Shown here: piece after piece, positions 26,801 to 36,800 of the stretch | Layout of the letters: every line of letters begins with the position of its first letter | Position numbering within the stretch: the stretch's first letter is position 1 | Assembly: GCF_014712225.1 (NCBI RefSeq) | Contig: NZ_JACXBW010000013.1 | Span: 62,001-126,000, forward strand | DNA: 64,000 nucleotides | Direction: 5' to 3' | Source: Pseudarthrobacter sulfonivorans | GTDB lineage: Bacteria; Actinomycetota; Actinomycetes; Actinomycetales; Micrococcaceae | Program-made: the position numbers and the translations under genes | The notes under the pieces: model-generated | Databases searched by the model: none | Seen by the model: the letters and a program-made list of their open reading frames with translations, nothing else | Told to the model about the DNA's origin: nothing

Positions 26801-28516
26801 CTACTGGGCCAGCCGCTGGCCCGCCCAGCTTCCCGTAATGTTCGACGGCGCCGCAAGGGTTCCGCCGGTCAGGTCCCAGTACTGCACCACATCTTTGGCC
26901 CGGCGCAGTGCCACCCCGGTCGAGTTCAGGCCCGTGACATCGCGCAGCGGCCGGATGCCTGTCACGTCCGTCCAACCGGTGGCCACAGTGGCCGGCACTT
27001 CGGCGCGCGGCGCCGGAGTGCCGGCTCCGCGGTAAAGCTGCACAGCGCCGTCGGACTTTCGCGCCAGAAGGTCCTGGAAGCCGTCAGCGTCATAATCCAC
27101 CATGCTCAGGCGGGTGGCTGAGACTGCGCTGGCCATGAGGGTGCGCGAGGACATGTCGGCCAAACCGACGTTCGGGTAGAGCCAAAGATTGGCTGAGGTG
27201 TCCAGCGCCACGAGCTGGGGCAGCCGGTTGTTGGCGCACCAGCCGCCGACGGCGAGTGTCAGCGTCTCCCAGCCGCTGCTCCCCAGCGTGACCGGCGCCT
27301 GGAACCCTCCGGTGGCGATTCCCCTGTGAAGGGTCAGGCTGCCGTTGGTCCACTGGGTCAGCAGGTCGTAGACGCCGTCGCGGTCCCAGTCCGGGGTGAA
27401 CACTTCCTTCGCCCCGGCGAACCCGGAACCGATCACCTTGGCTGCCCCGTAAGCCCGGTTCCCGGCGGCAGGGCGGTTGAGGAGCTGGCCTGACGAGTTG
27501 ACGGACACGAGATCGGCAGGGCTGTTGATGGCCGCACCGCTTAGGTCCAGGGTGGGCGGCATGTGTTTGACGGCGGGATCGCACACGCTGGGCGTAGCAG
27601 GCGGGAAGGCGGTGCCGCCACTGGGGCTGCCGCCTGGCGAGGAGAGAGTGCCGGCCGGGAGGGTGGCGTAGCCGAAGAAGTTCACTACGCCCCAGATGGA
27701 GTACAGGCTGTTCGTGTAGGAGATTCCGGCGCCCATGACGTTGAAGCGCGGGTCAAGCAACATGGCATTGTGGCCGGGAGAGCCCTTCCACCATTCCACC
27801 AGCTGCGCGGCGTCGCGGTCGGTCCGGATGGCGATGACCTCGCCGGCGCTGCCCGGGCTCATGGCGCGGGGATCCGTCCAGAAACTGGCACGGTGTTCAA
27901 TGACCTCGCGGCTGGCGATGCTGTTTGACCACTCCTGTGCGAGGCCGGCCACCGTGGGATGGTATTTGACCGTGGCCAGGCCCTTCGCCACCCGGTACTC
28001 GTTGATCTTGTTGAAAACAGTCAGGATGGCTGCCGCGTTGTTGTCCGGGACCAGTGCCTCGGTGGCAAGGGACCCGGGGGCGAGGGACTCCGTTGCGAAG
28101 GTCTGCGGGACCGTCCCCTTGTTCTGCGCCAGTTCCTCCTCGGGGGCCCACAGGGGCGGCACGGAAGGCACTTCGGATGCGGGCGGTCCGGAGGTGGCGG
28201 CCGGTGCAGCCTCCGCTGCCGGCGGCGGCACCGCTGCTGCTGGTGCCGGGGTTTGTCCGCCGGCGGGCGAGGCCGGCGTGGTCACCGGTTCCACGGCGGG
28301 GGCCAGTAGCGACCCACTGCCGGTATCCGCACCGCGTGCGCCGTCGTCGTCCGCCGTGCCCGCGGGACCCAGCGTGACCGCCCGCGGCCCGAAGGCACCA
28401 GCTGCCTCGGCCGACGGCTGGTCCGCCGGCGGGACGGAATGCAGGCCGGCGGCCGGAGAGACCAGGGCGAGGGCACACAAAATAGCCACAACGGCAGGCG
28501 CCGCAAAGTTTTTCAA
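26801..28516 (-). CDS. Secreted CAP-domain protein with beta-propeller (VCBS/FG-GAP) repeats
   Basis: 571 residues. The N-terminal signal peptide (MKNFAAPAVVAILCALALVSPAAG) is followed by an Ala/Pro-rich linker to about residue 160. A CAP/SCP domain follows at about 160-290 (NKINEYRVAKGLATVKYHP, EWSNSIASREVIEHR, SPGHNAMLLDPRFNVMGAGISY). The C-terminal 250 residues contain repeated FTPDWDRDGVYDLL and VDYDADGFQDLLAR motifs, the Ca-binding turns of FG-GAP/VCBS propellers. It is exported and probably cell-surface or extracellular. Role unknown; adhesion or binding of a cell-wall or environmental ligand is plausible. Confidence 0.88.
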   Translation of the reverse strand: MKNFAAPAVVAILCALALVSPAAGLHSVPPADQPSAEAAGAFGPRAVTLGPAGTADDDGARGADTGSGSLLAPAVEPVTTPASPAGGQTPAPAAAVPPPAAEAAPAATSGPPASEVPSVPPLWAPEEELAQNKGTVPQTFATESLAPGSLATEALVPDNNAAAILTVFNKINEYRVAKGLATVKYHPTVAGLAQEWSNSIASREVIEHRASFWTDPRAMSPGSAGEVIAIRTDRDAAQLVEWWKGSPGHNAMLLDPRFNVMGAGISYTNSLYSIWGVVNFFGYATLPAGTLSSPGGSPSGGTAFPPATPSVCDPAVKHMPPTLDLSGAAINSPADLVSVNSSGQLLNRPAAGNRAYGAAKVIGSGFAGAKEVFTPDWDRDGVYDLLTQWTNGSLTLHRGIATGGFQAPVTLGSSGWETLTLAVGGWCANNRLPQLVALDTSANLWLYPNVGLADMSSRTLMASAVSATRLSMVDYDADGFQDLLARKSDGAVQLYRGAGTPAPRAEVPATVATGWTDVTGIRPLRDVTGLNSTGVALRRAKDVVQYWDLTGGTLAAPSNITGSWAGQRLAQ

Positions 28517-28657
28517 ACCAACCCCAGATCAGTTCAGTTCAGTTGTACCAGCCGGGAGACCTCCGGTGGCTGACATCCTGAGGCAACATTAGCCCCACTA
28601 GGCAACAGCAACAACGAAAAATGGGCGCTGTGGTCAACGCATAGTAATTTGGGAGGC

Positions 28658-29233
28658 GTGCTGATCTCTGACCGCGACATTCGCGCTGAACTGGACTCCC
28701 AACGGATCGTCCTCGAACCCTACGATCCCGCAATGGTCCAGCCATCCTCGGTGGACGTGCGGATCGACCGGTTTTTCCGTCTTTTCGACAACCACAAGTA
28801 CGCCCATATCGACCCTGCGGAGGACCAGCCCGAGCTGACCCGGCTGGTCGAGGTGGACCGCGGCGAGTCCTTCATCCTGCACCCCGGCGAGTTCGTGCTC
28901 GGCTCCACCTACGAGACCGTCACACTGCCGGACGACATCGCAGCCCGGCTGGAAGGCAAGTCCTCCCTGGGCCGGCTGGGCCTGCTGACGCACTCAACGG
29001 CCGGGTTCATCGATCCGGGATTTTCCGGGCACGTCACGCTGGAGCTGTCCAACATGGCCACCCTGCCCATCAAGCTCTGGCCGGGCATGAAGATCGGCCA
29101 GCTGTGCTTCTTCCGGCTGTCGTCGGCCGCCGAGCACCCTTACGGCTCGGGCGAGTACGGCAACCGCTACCAGGGCCAGCGCGGTCCGACCGCCAGCCGC
29201 AGCCACCTGAACTTCCACCGCACCGAGATTTAG
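28658..29233 (+). CDS. dcd: dCTP deaminase
   Basis: Deaminates dCTP in the route to dTTP; actinobacterial members may also release dUMP. It is 191 residues from the GTG at 28658, the exact usual length, beginning LISDRDIRAEL. Conserved segments include QPSSVDVRID, the GKSSLGRLGL triphosphate loop and FIDPGFSGHVTLEL with the catalytic Glu. GGGAGG lies immediately upstream; a TTG at 28649 is less likely. It stands alone and is divergent from the CAP-protein gene across a 141-bp gap. Confidence 0.97.
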   Translation: MLISDRDIRAELDSQRIVLEPYDPAMVQPSSVDVRIDRFFRLFDNHKYAHIDPAEDQPELTRLVEVDRGESFILHPGEFVLGSTYETVTLPDDIAARLEGKSSLGRLGLLTHSTAGFIDPGFSGHVTLELSNMATLPIKLWPGMKIGQLCFFRLSSAAEHPYGSGEYGNRYQGQRGPTASRSHLNFHRTEI

Positions 29234-29261
29234 GCGGGTCTCGCCGGGGTCATCGCAGGGC

Positions 29262-29299
29262 GACCTCTCGGCGCTAACGTCCCTCTTTAGCGCCGAGAG
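29262..29299. repeat. Palindromic repeat, left of DUF559 gene
   Basis: CTCTCGGCGCTAA (29265-29277) and TTAGCGCCGAGAG (29287-29299) form a perfect 13-bp inverted repeat with a 9-nt loop. The 16-bp GACCTCTCGGCGCTAA (29262-29277) recurs exactly at 30331-30346, on the other side of the DUF559 gene. It also lies after dcd and could act as its terminator. Confidence 0.9.
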
Positions 29300-29390
29300 C
29301 TGACCACTCGATTCGGCGGCGAGGCCCGCACTGCTCCTGCACACTGTGGATAACCGCCTGGGACCGCCGCGGCTGTGCCAACAATAGGTC

Positions 29391-30332
29391 ATGCGCCAGT
29401 CTTCAGCCCTCCCTGACCACCTCGCGGGGCGCTCCTTCACTCTGGAACAACAGGTCCTGGCCGGCGTCCCGGCAGGGCGTGCGTGGCGTCGCGATCTGCA
29501 TGTTGCCAGCCGGGGAGTGCGGGTTCCGTGGGGCGAAGAGCAGCCGCTGCTCCACACCTGCACCCTCTTGCCCGAGCTGACGCCGGGCGCGGTCTGCTGC
29601 CTCGCGACGGCCGCGATGCTGTGGGGCTGCCCGTTGCCGCTGGCACTTCAGAACGATCTGAAAATCCACCTGGCGAAGGCGGGTGGCGGTACCCGACCGG
29701 TGCGCAAGGGGGTGGCCGGTCACAGGCTGTCCCTCCGCCCCCAGGATGTGGCAATGCTCGACGCCGTACCGGTCACCTCGCCTGCGCGGACGTGGCTGGA
29801 CCTGGCCTCGGTCCTGAACCTTGAGGAGTTAGTGGCGGCAGGAGACTATTTCATCTGCAGCCAGGCCAGGAGCTTCGGGCCCCGGAGGGAAGCGTTCTGC
29901 TCGCTTGCCGACCTCCGGGAACAGGTTGAGGCTGCTCCCGGCGCCCGGGGGATCCGGAAGGCCAGGCACGCCTTGGAGCTGTGCCGGGTGGGTGCCGACT
30001 CCGCGCCCGAGACCCGCTTGCGGCTGGCCCTTGGGCGCATGGGCCTGCCCGAGCCAACCCTGAGTTACGTGGCGCTGGACCACACGGGAGGGGAGTTGGC
30101 CTGGCCGGATATGGCCTATCCGAAGTTTAAGGTGGCCGTCAACTACGACGGCCGCCACCACTTGGAGGCCCGTCAGCGCGAACGGGACATCCGCCGCGAC
30201 GAATCCATCGCCGCCGTCGGCTGGCAGTCCGTGACGGTTACGGCCGGTCACGTGCGGACCTGGGGTTTCGATGGATGTGCCCACCGGGTGCTGGACGCCG
30301 TGGTCCGCGCTGGCTGGCGGATCGAGCGGTGA
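29391..30332 (+). CDS. DUF559 endonuclease-domain protein
   Basis: 313 residues. The N-terminal 170 residues contain a winged-helix-like, AbiEi-type region (AGVPAGRAWRRDLHVASRGVRVP, CCLATAAMLWGCPLP, TSPARTWLDLAS). The C-terminal part resembles DUF559, a Vsr-like PD-(D/E)XK nuclease fold: LAWPDMAYPK, VAVNYDGRHH, RERDIRRDESIAAVGW. At the position where most members have Glu (VVEYDG) this one has Asn, so cleavage activity is uncertain. The gene lies between two copies of the GACCTCTCGGCGCTAA repeat; the right copy overlaps its stop codon. Family-level call is good; function is unknown. Confidence 0.8.
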   Translation: MRQSSALPDHLAGRSFTLEQQVLAGVPAGRAWRRDLHVASRGVRVPWGEEQPLLHTCTLLPELTPGAVCCLATAAMLWGCPLPLALQNDLKIHLAKAGGGTRPVRKGVAGHRLSLRPQDVAMLDAVPVTSPARTWLDLASVLNLEELVAAGDYFICSQARSFGPRREAFCSLADLREQVEAAPGARGIRKARHALELCRVGADSAPETRLRLALGRMGLPEPTLSYVALDHTGGELAWPDMAYPKFKVAVNYDGRHHLEARQRERDIRRDESIAAVGWQSVTVTAGHVRTWGFDGCAHRVLDAVVRAGWRIER

Positions 30333-30369
30333 CCTCTCGGCGCTAAGGGGCCGTCTTAGCGGCGGGAAG
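30331..30369. repeat. Palindromic repeat, right of DUF559 gene
   Basis: GACCTCTCGGCGCTAA (30331-30346) is identical to the left copy and begins on the last two bases of the DUF559 stop codon. After a 9-nt loop the right arm is degenerate (TTAGCGGCGGGAAG, 30356-30369). Another CTCTCGACGAG-like piece follows near 30374. Confidence 0.85.
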
Positions 30370-30440
30370 TCGCCTCTCGACGAGGTTGGCGGGCGAGGGG
30401 CGAGAGGGTGGGTGCGGGCGGCGTGAGAATCCGTTCCAGC

Positions 30441-31622
30441 CTATGCGCGGGCAGGCTCTTGGGCCGGCGGGCGGAATGCCTTCACCAGGGGCTCCACGTA
30501 GCGGGCGGCCAGTGGTCCGATGATGGCCATCAGCAGGACGTAGGCCGTGGCAAGTGCTGCGAGCTCGCGGGGAACCACTCCGGAGGCCACGGCCAGGCCG
30601 GCGATGACAATGGAGAACTCGCCGCGGGCTATCAGGGCGGCACCCGCACGGAACCGGCCGGCGCGGCCGATGCCTGCCCGCTTGGCTGCCCAGATCCCGG
30701 TGATCATCTTGGTGACGGCGGTGATGACGGCCAGGACCAGCGCCCAGCCGAGGACCGGGGGGATGGTCGAAGGATCCGTGTTGAGCCCGAACGCCACAAA
30801 GAAGATGGCGGCGAACAGGTCCCGCAATGGTTCAAGGATCCGGGTGGCGCTGTGGGCCGTGGCGCCGGAGATGGCGATGCCGAGCATAAACGCGCCCACC
30901 GCCGCGGAGACCTGCATCGCTGAGGCCACCCCGGCCACCAGCAGGGCGGCCCCGAGCAGGTTGAGCAGGAAGACCTCGGAGTTTTCGCTGTGCACCGCCT
31001 TGGACACGTGGTGGCCGTGCCGCAGGGCCACCATCAGGACGAAGGTGACCACTGCCAGGGAAATGCCAACAGTGGTCAGCCCGCCCAGGAAGCTCACGCC
31101 GGCCAGGGTGGCCGTGAGGATGGGCAGATAGACAGCCATGGCCAGGTCCTCGAACACGAGGATGGACAGCACCACAGGCGTTTCACGGTTGCCGAGCCGG
31201 CCGAGGTCGGTAATCACCTTCGCGGCGATGCCGGAGGAGGAGATATACGTGACGCCGCCCATCACCATTGCGCCCACCGTGCCCCAGCCCAGCAGGAACG
31301 CCAGCGCCGCTCCCGGGGCGAAATTCAGCACCAGGTCAAGAACGCCGGCCTGCCAGGACCTGCGCAGACCGGTAAAAAGCTCGGCAGCTGTATATTCCAA
31401 TCCGAGCATAAGCAACAGCAGTATCACGCCGATTTCGCCGGACAAATGTGCGAATTCGTGCATGCCATCAAGCTTGACCACCCCGCCCGCACCGAAGGCG
31501 AGTCCTCCCACGAGGTAAAGGGGAATGGGTGACATTCCGATCCGTCCGGCCAGCCTGGCCAACAGGCCAAGGCAGAACACAACGGCCCCCAGTTCAATGA
31601 GGGTCAGGGCCAGCGGGTCCAT
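30441..31622 (-). CDS. Cation:proton antiporter, CPA2 family (KhtU-like)
   Basis: 393 residues with about twelve membrane segments, the KefB/NhaP-like monovalent cation/H+ antiporter fold (LPLYLVGG-like first loop SPIPLYLVGG, GVILLLLMLGLE, SILVFEDLAMAV with the conserved Asp, ARGEFSIVIAGLA). There is no C-terminal nucleotide-binding domain; instead the small RCK_C protein encoded 5 bp upstream supplies the regulator, as in KhtTU. It probably exports K+ (or ammonium) in exchange for protons at high pH. The start ATG is at 31622. Confidence 0.9.
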   Translation of the reverse strand: MDPLALTLIELGAVVFCLGLLARLAGRIGMSPIPLYLVGGLAFGAGGVVKLDGMHEFAHLSGEIGVILLLLMLGLEYTAAELFTGLRRSWQAGVLDLVLNFAPGAALAFLLGWGTVGAMVMGGVTYISSSGIAAKVITDLGRLGNRETPVVLSILVFEDLAMAVYLPILTATLAGVSFLGGLTTVGISLAVVTFVLMVALRHGHHVSKAVHSENSEVFLLNLLGAALLVAGVASAMQVSAAVGAFMLGIAISGATAHSATRILEPLRDLFAAIFFVAFGLNTDPSTIPPVLGWALVLAVITAVTKMITGIWAAKRAGIGRAGRFRAGAALIARGEFSIVIAGLAVASGVVPRELAALATAYVLLMAIIGPLAARYVEPLVKAFRPPAQEPARA

Positions 31623-31627
31623 AACGC

Positions 31628-32110
31628 TTAGCCGTTGCGGAGGATATCGGCCGCCGAGTCGAGGCCTTCTTGCGTTCCTACTGCCACCAGCAAATCACCG
31701 GAATGAAGCACGACGTCGGGTCCAGGCGACGGGAGCACCTCGCCTTCGCGCATGATCGCCACAATCGAGACGCCGCAGCGGGTGCGGATGCACGCTTTGC
31801 CCATGGGCTGGTTCTGGAACGGGGAATCCGGGGCAATGGAAAACTGCCGGGTCACAATCCCGGGTACGTCCCGGTGTTCCTCGGTCAGTTTCATGGCCAG
31901 GTGCTGCCCGCCCAGGAGGTTGCCCAGGGTGGCCGCCTCATCCCCGGTCAGGGGAATGGAGGCCTGGCAGGTGTCAGGATCGTCCCAGGTGGAAACGATG
32001 AGTTCCGTCTGGCCTTCCCGCAGCTCCACGACGCCGATGCGGCGGCCGGAAGCCGTCATGAAATCCTTCCGCCGGCCCAGGCCGGGGAGGTCCGTTTCGT
32101 CCACGTTCAT
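31628..32110 (-). CDS. RCK_C (TrkA-C) domain regulatory protein, KhtT-like
   Basis: 160 residues, soluble. The N-terminal half (about 1-75) contains GLGRRKDFMTASGRRIGVVE, and the C-terminal TrkA-C/RCK_C domain spans about 85-160 (GKACIRTRCGVSIVAIMREGE, SGDLLVAVGT), which binds nucleotides such as c-di-AMP in the family. Directly upstream of the antiporter gene with a 5-bp gap. This pairing is the reason for calling a KhtTU-type system rather than a Kef system. Confidence 0.88.
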   Translation of the reverse strand: MNVDETDLPGLGRRKDFMTASGRRIGVVELREGQTELIVSTWDDPDTCQASIPLTGDEAATLGNLLGGQHLAMKLTEEHRDVPGIVTRQFSIAPDSPFQNQPMGKACIRTRCGVSIVAIMREGEVLPSPGPDVVLHSGDLLVAVGTQEGLDSAADILRNG

Positions 32111-32208
32111 ACTTCCAGCGTAGTCTCCGCAGGCCGGTTTCGGTTGTCGGTACGCCGCTCAAGAAAGCACGTCGGCAAACCGGCGCGATGCCGTGGCCTG
32201 TCCTCACC

Positions 32209-33612
32209 CTATGAGGCGGGGACCAGTGCGATTGATGCCTTGTTCGGCGGCTTCACCGGGAGCAGCACCAGCAGGCCGGCGACCAGAACCACCATGATGC
32301 CCAGGATTCCCCAGCGCTGGGCCTCGCCGGGAGCGACCAGGGGAGTGGCCAGCGTGATGCACAGGGTGAACAGTGCCGGGGCCAGGAAGCTGACGGCCCG
32401 GCCGGTGGTGGCGTAGAGGCCGAACAGTTCGCCGGTCTCGCCGCTGGGTGCAAGGCGCGCCAGATAGGCCCTGGAGGAAGACTGCGCCGGGCCCACGAAC
32501 AGGCAGAGGAACAGCCCAAAAACCCAGAAGGTGGTGGCGCCGGCCCAGGCCGTACCGAAGAAGACGTAGCTGCCGTTGCCGAGGACGAGGATCATGCTGC
32601 CGGCGATCAGCAGGCCCACGAGCGAGCCCATGATGACCGCCTTGGGCCCCACCCGGTCGTCGAGGAAGCCCCCGATCACGGCACCCACGGCCGCCACCAC
32701 GTTGCCGAAGATGGCGAAGAAGATGACCTGGGGCAGCTCGAAACCGAAGGTGCCGGCCGCAATGATCCCGCCGAAGGTGAAGACTGCCGCGAGCCCGTCG
32801 CGGAAGACCGCGCTGGCGAGGAGGAAGTAAATCGTGTGGGGGCTCGTGGCGTAGATCGCCTTGATCCGGCGCACCAGCAGGCCGTAGGAGGCCAGGAAGC
32901 CCAGCTGTTTTGCCCGCGCCGGCGGCGCAAGCTCCGGGACTGTGAACAGGACCGGGAGGGCGAAGATGAAGAACCACAGCGCTGAGAACACGGCCACGAG
33001 CCGGATGTTGAGGCTGCCTTCCGTGGACGCACCGAACCAGTCGAAGCTTGGCTGCACAAAGAGTTGCAGCACCACCAGCAGGGCCGCAATGCCGCCGAGG
33101 TAGCCCATTCCCCAGCCGAATCCGCTGACCTTGCCGATGTTTGCGGGGGTGGATACCTGGGTGAGCATGGCGTTGTAATTGACGCCGGCGAACTCAAAAA
33201 ACACATTCCCCAACGCAATCAGGGAGACGCCCAGCAGCAAAAACTCCGGGCGGGGGAAAACAAAGAAACACATCCCCGTCAGGATGGCGACGGCGGCCGT
33301 GTTGACTCCCAGCCACAGCTTGCGCCGGCCTCCGTTGTCCGAGCGCTGCCCCGTCACCGGAGCGAGCAGGGCGATGGCGAGGCCTGCAATGGCCAGCGCA
33401 CCGCCAAGGACCGCTGAAGCCTGGTCCTTGTCCCCGAAAGCGCTGGAGGTGAGGTAGACGGTGAAGACAAACGTGGTCATCACCGCGTTGAACGCCGCCG
33501 AGCCCCAGTCCCAGGCAGCCCAGGCGAGCACGCGGCCCTTGCCGGTGGCCTGGGTTCCGGATTCGAGTTCCGATGGCGGCTGTGTGGCCTCAGGAGCGCT
33601 GGCAGTGTCCAT
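32209..33612 (-). CDS. MFS transporter, Atg22/UMF1-like
   Basis: 467 residues with about twelve membrane segments. AWAAWDWGSAAFNAVMTTFVFTVYL at the first helix is the hallmark of the UMF1/Atg22-like branch of MFS proteins (opening AWxxYDWANSAF in relatives), and RSDNGGRRKLWL is the MFS loop motif. The ATG at 33612 (MDTASAPEATQPP) is preferred to a GTG at 33666; neither has a clear ribosome site. Substrate unknown; amino acid efflux is known for yeast Atg22 only. It is divergent from the Mrp operon. Confidence 0.87.
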   Translation of the reverse strand: MDTASAPEATQPPSELESGTQATGKGRVLAWAAWDWGSAAFNAVMTTFVFTVYLTSSAFGDKDQASAVLGGALAIAGLAIALLAPVTGQRSDNGGRRKLWLGVNTAAVAILTGMCFFVFPRPEFLLLGVSLIALGNVFFEFAGVNYNAMLTQVSTPANIGKVSGFGWGMGYLGGIAALLVVLQLFVQPSFDWFGASTEGSLNIRLVAVFSALWFFIFALPVLFTVPELAPPARAKQLGFLASYGLLVRRIKAIYATSPHTIYFLLASAVFRDGLAAVFTFGGIIAAGTFGFELPQVIFFAIFGNVVAAVGAVIGGFLDDRVGPKAVIMGSLVGLLIAGSMILVLGNGSYVFFGTAWAGATTFWVFGLFLCLFVGPAQSSSRAYLARLAPSGETGELFGLYATTGRAVSFLAPALFTLCITLATPLVAPGEAQRWGILGIMVVLVAGLLVLLPVKPPNKASIALVPAS

Positions 33613-33748
33613 AGGCTGAATCGTATCCGCCCGTGGCGAACAGGGCGGGCATAATACGCCTGACACCCGGCAAAATCGAGCGGCCGGAGGCCTTTGCGGG
33701 GAAAACGGCCGGAACGGCTTGATAAACTGTGGCCACCGAACCTAACGA

Positions 33749-33778
33749 TTGACCGCCTGCCCTAACTTTTTGTAAAAC
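33749..33778 (+). promoter_or_regulatory. Possible promoter of the Mrp operon
   Basis: TTGACC (33749-33754) and a weak TAAAAC (33773-33778) are 18 bp apart. The inferred start lies about 20 bp before the mrpA GTG, which has a GGAGATAACA ribosome site. The -35 is good; the -10 departs from consensus at the last base. Confidence 0.4.
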
Positions 33779-33804
33779 GAATCCCTGACGTTGCGGAGAT
33801 AACA

Positions 33805-36800
33805 GTGATCACAGTCCTTGCCGTGCAGTTTACGGTGGCTGCTGTGGCGCCTCTCCTGTTCAGGATGTGGGGCCGCAACGCGTTCTATGCCCTGGCGGCC
33901 GTGCCCGCTGCGTCCTTTCTCTGGCTCCTGCTCCAACACGGCGCGGTGTATTCGGGCGCCGGGGCGGTCACAGAGGTCATCCCGTGGGTCCCAGGGCTAA
34001 AACTGGAATTTGCCTTCCGGCTGGATCCGCTGGCTTGGGTGATGTCCCTTTTGGTCCTGGGCGTGGGCGCCTTGGTGCTGGTCTACTGTGCCCGGTATTT
34101 CGGCAGGAAAGACCAGGACCTGGGCGGCTTCGGAGCCCAGCTGCTCGCCTTCGCGGGCGCCATGTTCGGCCTGGTGGTGGCGGACGATCTTCTCCTGCTG
34201 TTCATTTTCTGGGAACTCACCACCATCCTTTCCTACCTGCTGATCGGCTTTGCCCGCACCAGGCTGGCCGCCCGGCGCTCCGCCCTGCAGGCTTTGATGG
34301 TCACCACCGCCGGCGGTCTGGCCATGCTGGTGGGCCTGATCATGCTCGGCTACAGCGCCGGCACGTACCGCATGTCGGCGATCCTGGCGGAGGCTCCCGC
34401 GCTGGTAACCGGACCGGCCAGCGGCATCGTCGCCGCCGCCGTCGTACTTATCCTCGTGGGTGCCATCAGCAAATCCGCGCTGGTTCCCTTCCACTTCTGG
34501 CTGCCGGGAGCCATGGCGGCCCCCACCCCCGTCAGCGCCTACCTGCACGCCGCGGCGATGGTCAAGGCCGGCATCTATCTGGTGGCCAGGCTCGCGCCGG
34601 GATTCTCCGAGACCCCGTACTGGCAGTCCATTGTGCTGGGGCTGGGCCTGGCCACCATGCTGGTGGGCGGTTACCGGGCACTGCGCCAGACTGACATCAA
34701 GCTCATCCTCGCGTATGGCACCGTCAGCCAGCTGGGCTTCCTCACCATGGTGGTGGGACTCGGGACGCCGGATGCGGCGCTCGCCGGCCTCTCGATGCTG
34801 TTGGCGCACGGCCTCTTCAAGGCCACCCTGTTCCTGGTGGTGGGCATCATCGACCACCAGTCCGGAACCCGTGATGTCCGCCAGCTCTCCGGCGTCTTCC
34901 GCTCGTCCCGGGCGCTCGGCATCGTTGCGGCCATCGGCGCCGCGTCAATGGCCGGTGTTCCGCTGCTGGCAGGTTTTGTGGCCAAGGAATCGGTCCTGGA
35001 GGCGTTCGTCCACCACGCCTCGGCGGGGGATACCTGGAGCATGGTTGTCCTTGCGGGTATCGTCCTGGGCTCGGTCCTCACGTTCGCCTACAGCGCCCGT
35101 TTTATGTGGGGGGCGTTTGCGGTCAAGCCCGGTATTGAGCCCACCCCGTTCAAGGCTGTCAGGCCCTCCTTCCTGGCGGCTCCTGCCCTCCTCAGCCTCC
35201 TCACCATCGTCTACGGCCTGTGGCCCGCCCCCGTGGACGCGTGGGTCCAGCCTTATGCGGCCCTGTTTGCTTCCACCGCGGCCGACGCCGGCACCGCGGC
35301 CGAGCAGGCAGGTCACCTTGCGCTGTGGCACGGTCTCACCCCGGCCCTCGGGCTGACTGCGCTGACGTTCGCGCTGGGCCTGGCCATGCACTTCGGCCGG
35401 ACGCTCGTGGAGCGGGCACAGTCCCGGGTGCCCGGCTGGATTGACGGCGACCGTTTCTACCAGCTCAGCATCGGTGCGCTGGACGACACGGCGGTGTGGA
35501 TCACGGGCCGCACGCAGCGTGGTTCGCTGTACTTCTACCTCTCCGTGATCCTCTCCATGGCGTTCGCGCTGCCTCTGACTGCCATGCTCCTGGCAGGGAA
35601 GCCCCTCCCGACGGACCTGTACTTCATCGACCCCTTCTCACCGCTTCAGCCGGTGGTGGGGGCGGCGATCGTGATCGGTGCGCTCGCGGCGGTCAAGGCC
35701 AACAGGCGGTTCCTCGCCGTCCTGATGGTGTCCGTGACCGGATATGGGATTGCCCTGATGTTTGCGCTCCAGGGCGCGCCGGACCTTGCGCTGACGCAGA
35801 TGCTGGTGGAGACCATCATCCTGGTGGCCTTCGTCCTGGCCATGCGCAGCCTCCCGGCCGAGCTCCGCGACCGGACCGGCGGCAGGTACCGTGTGGTCCG
35901 CGTGATTATCGGGGCGGCCTTCGGCGTCACCATGGTCTTTGCCGCCATCTACGCCATGGGCGCCCGGGTGGCGGCACCGGTGTCACTGGAATTCCCGCAG
36001 CTTGCCTACGAGGGCGGCGGCGGACTGAACATCGTCAACGTGACCCTCGTGGACATCAGGGCCTGGGATACTTTCGGGGAAATTTCTGTCCTCGCCCTCG
36101 CCGCGACCGGCGTCGCCAGCCTGATCTTCGTCCGCGGACGCGGCGACCGGCTCAGGGTTTCGGCCACGGTTGCCGAGGGGAGCGTGGGACGGCAGTCCGC
36201 AGCCGATCCCGGTTCACGCGAAGCCGCCTCGCTGGCCATCAGCCGGAAGTTCGCCGCCTCGGCACAGGACGCCTGGATCGTGGCAGGGCGGACCCTGGCC
36301 CCCGAACGGCGTTCCATCATCTTCGAGGTGGTCACGCGCCTGATATTCCACTCCCTGATCATCTTCTCCCTCTACCTCCTCCTCGCCGGGCACAACCTGC
36401 CGGGCGGTGGTTTCGCCGGCGGCCTGACGGCGGGGCTGGCCCTGGCCATCCGTTACCTGGCCGGCGGCCGCTTCGAACTGCGGGAGGCTACGCCCGTGGG
36501 CGCCGGTACCCTCCTCGGGATTGGACTCGCGACGGCGGCCGCCTCGGGTGTGGTGCCGCTCCTGCTGGGCGGGCAAGTATTCCAGACAGCCATCATTGAA
36601 CTCTGGCTGCCCGTGTTCGGCGACATCAAGTTCGTCACCTCCACCATCTTCGATATTGGCGTGTACACCGTGGTGGTGGGACTCGTGCTGGACGTGCTGC
36701 GCAGCCTGGGTTCCGAGATTGACGAACATTTTGACGAGCACGAGGCCGAACCCGCACCGGACTCGCTTGTCGAAGACGTGATGGCCGGCGCCGTTTCCGC

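Noticed and set aside
32209..33612. Magnesium or phosphate transporter
   Set aside because: The N-terminal AWAAWDWG pattern fits the Atg22/UMF1 branch of MFS better than any ion carrier.
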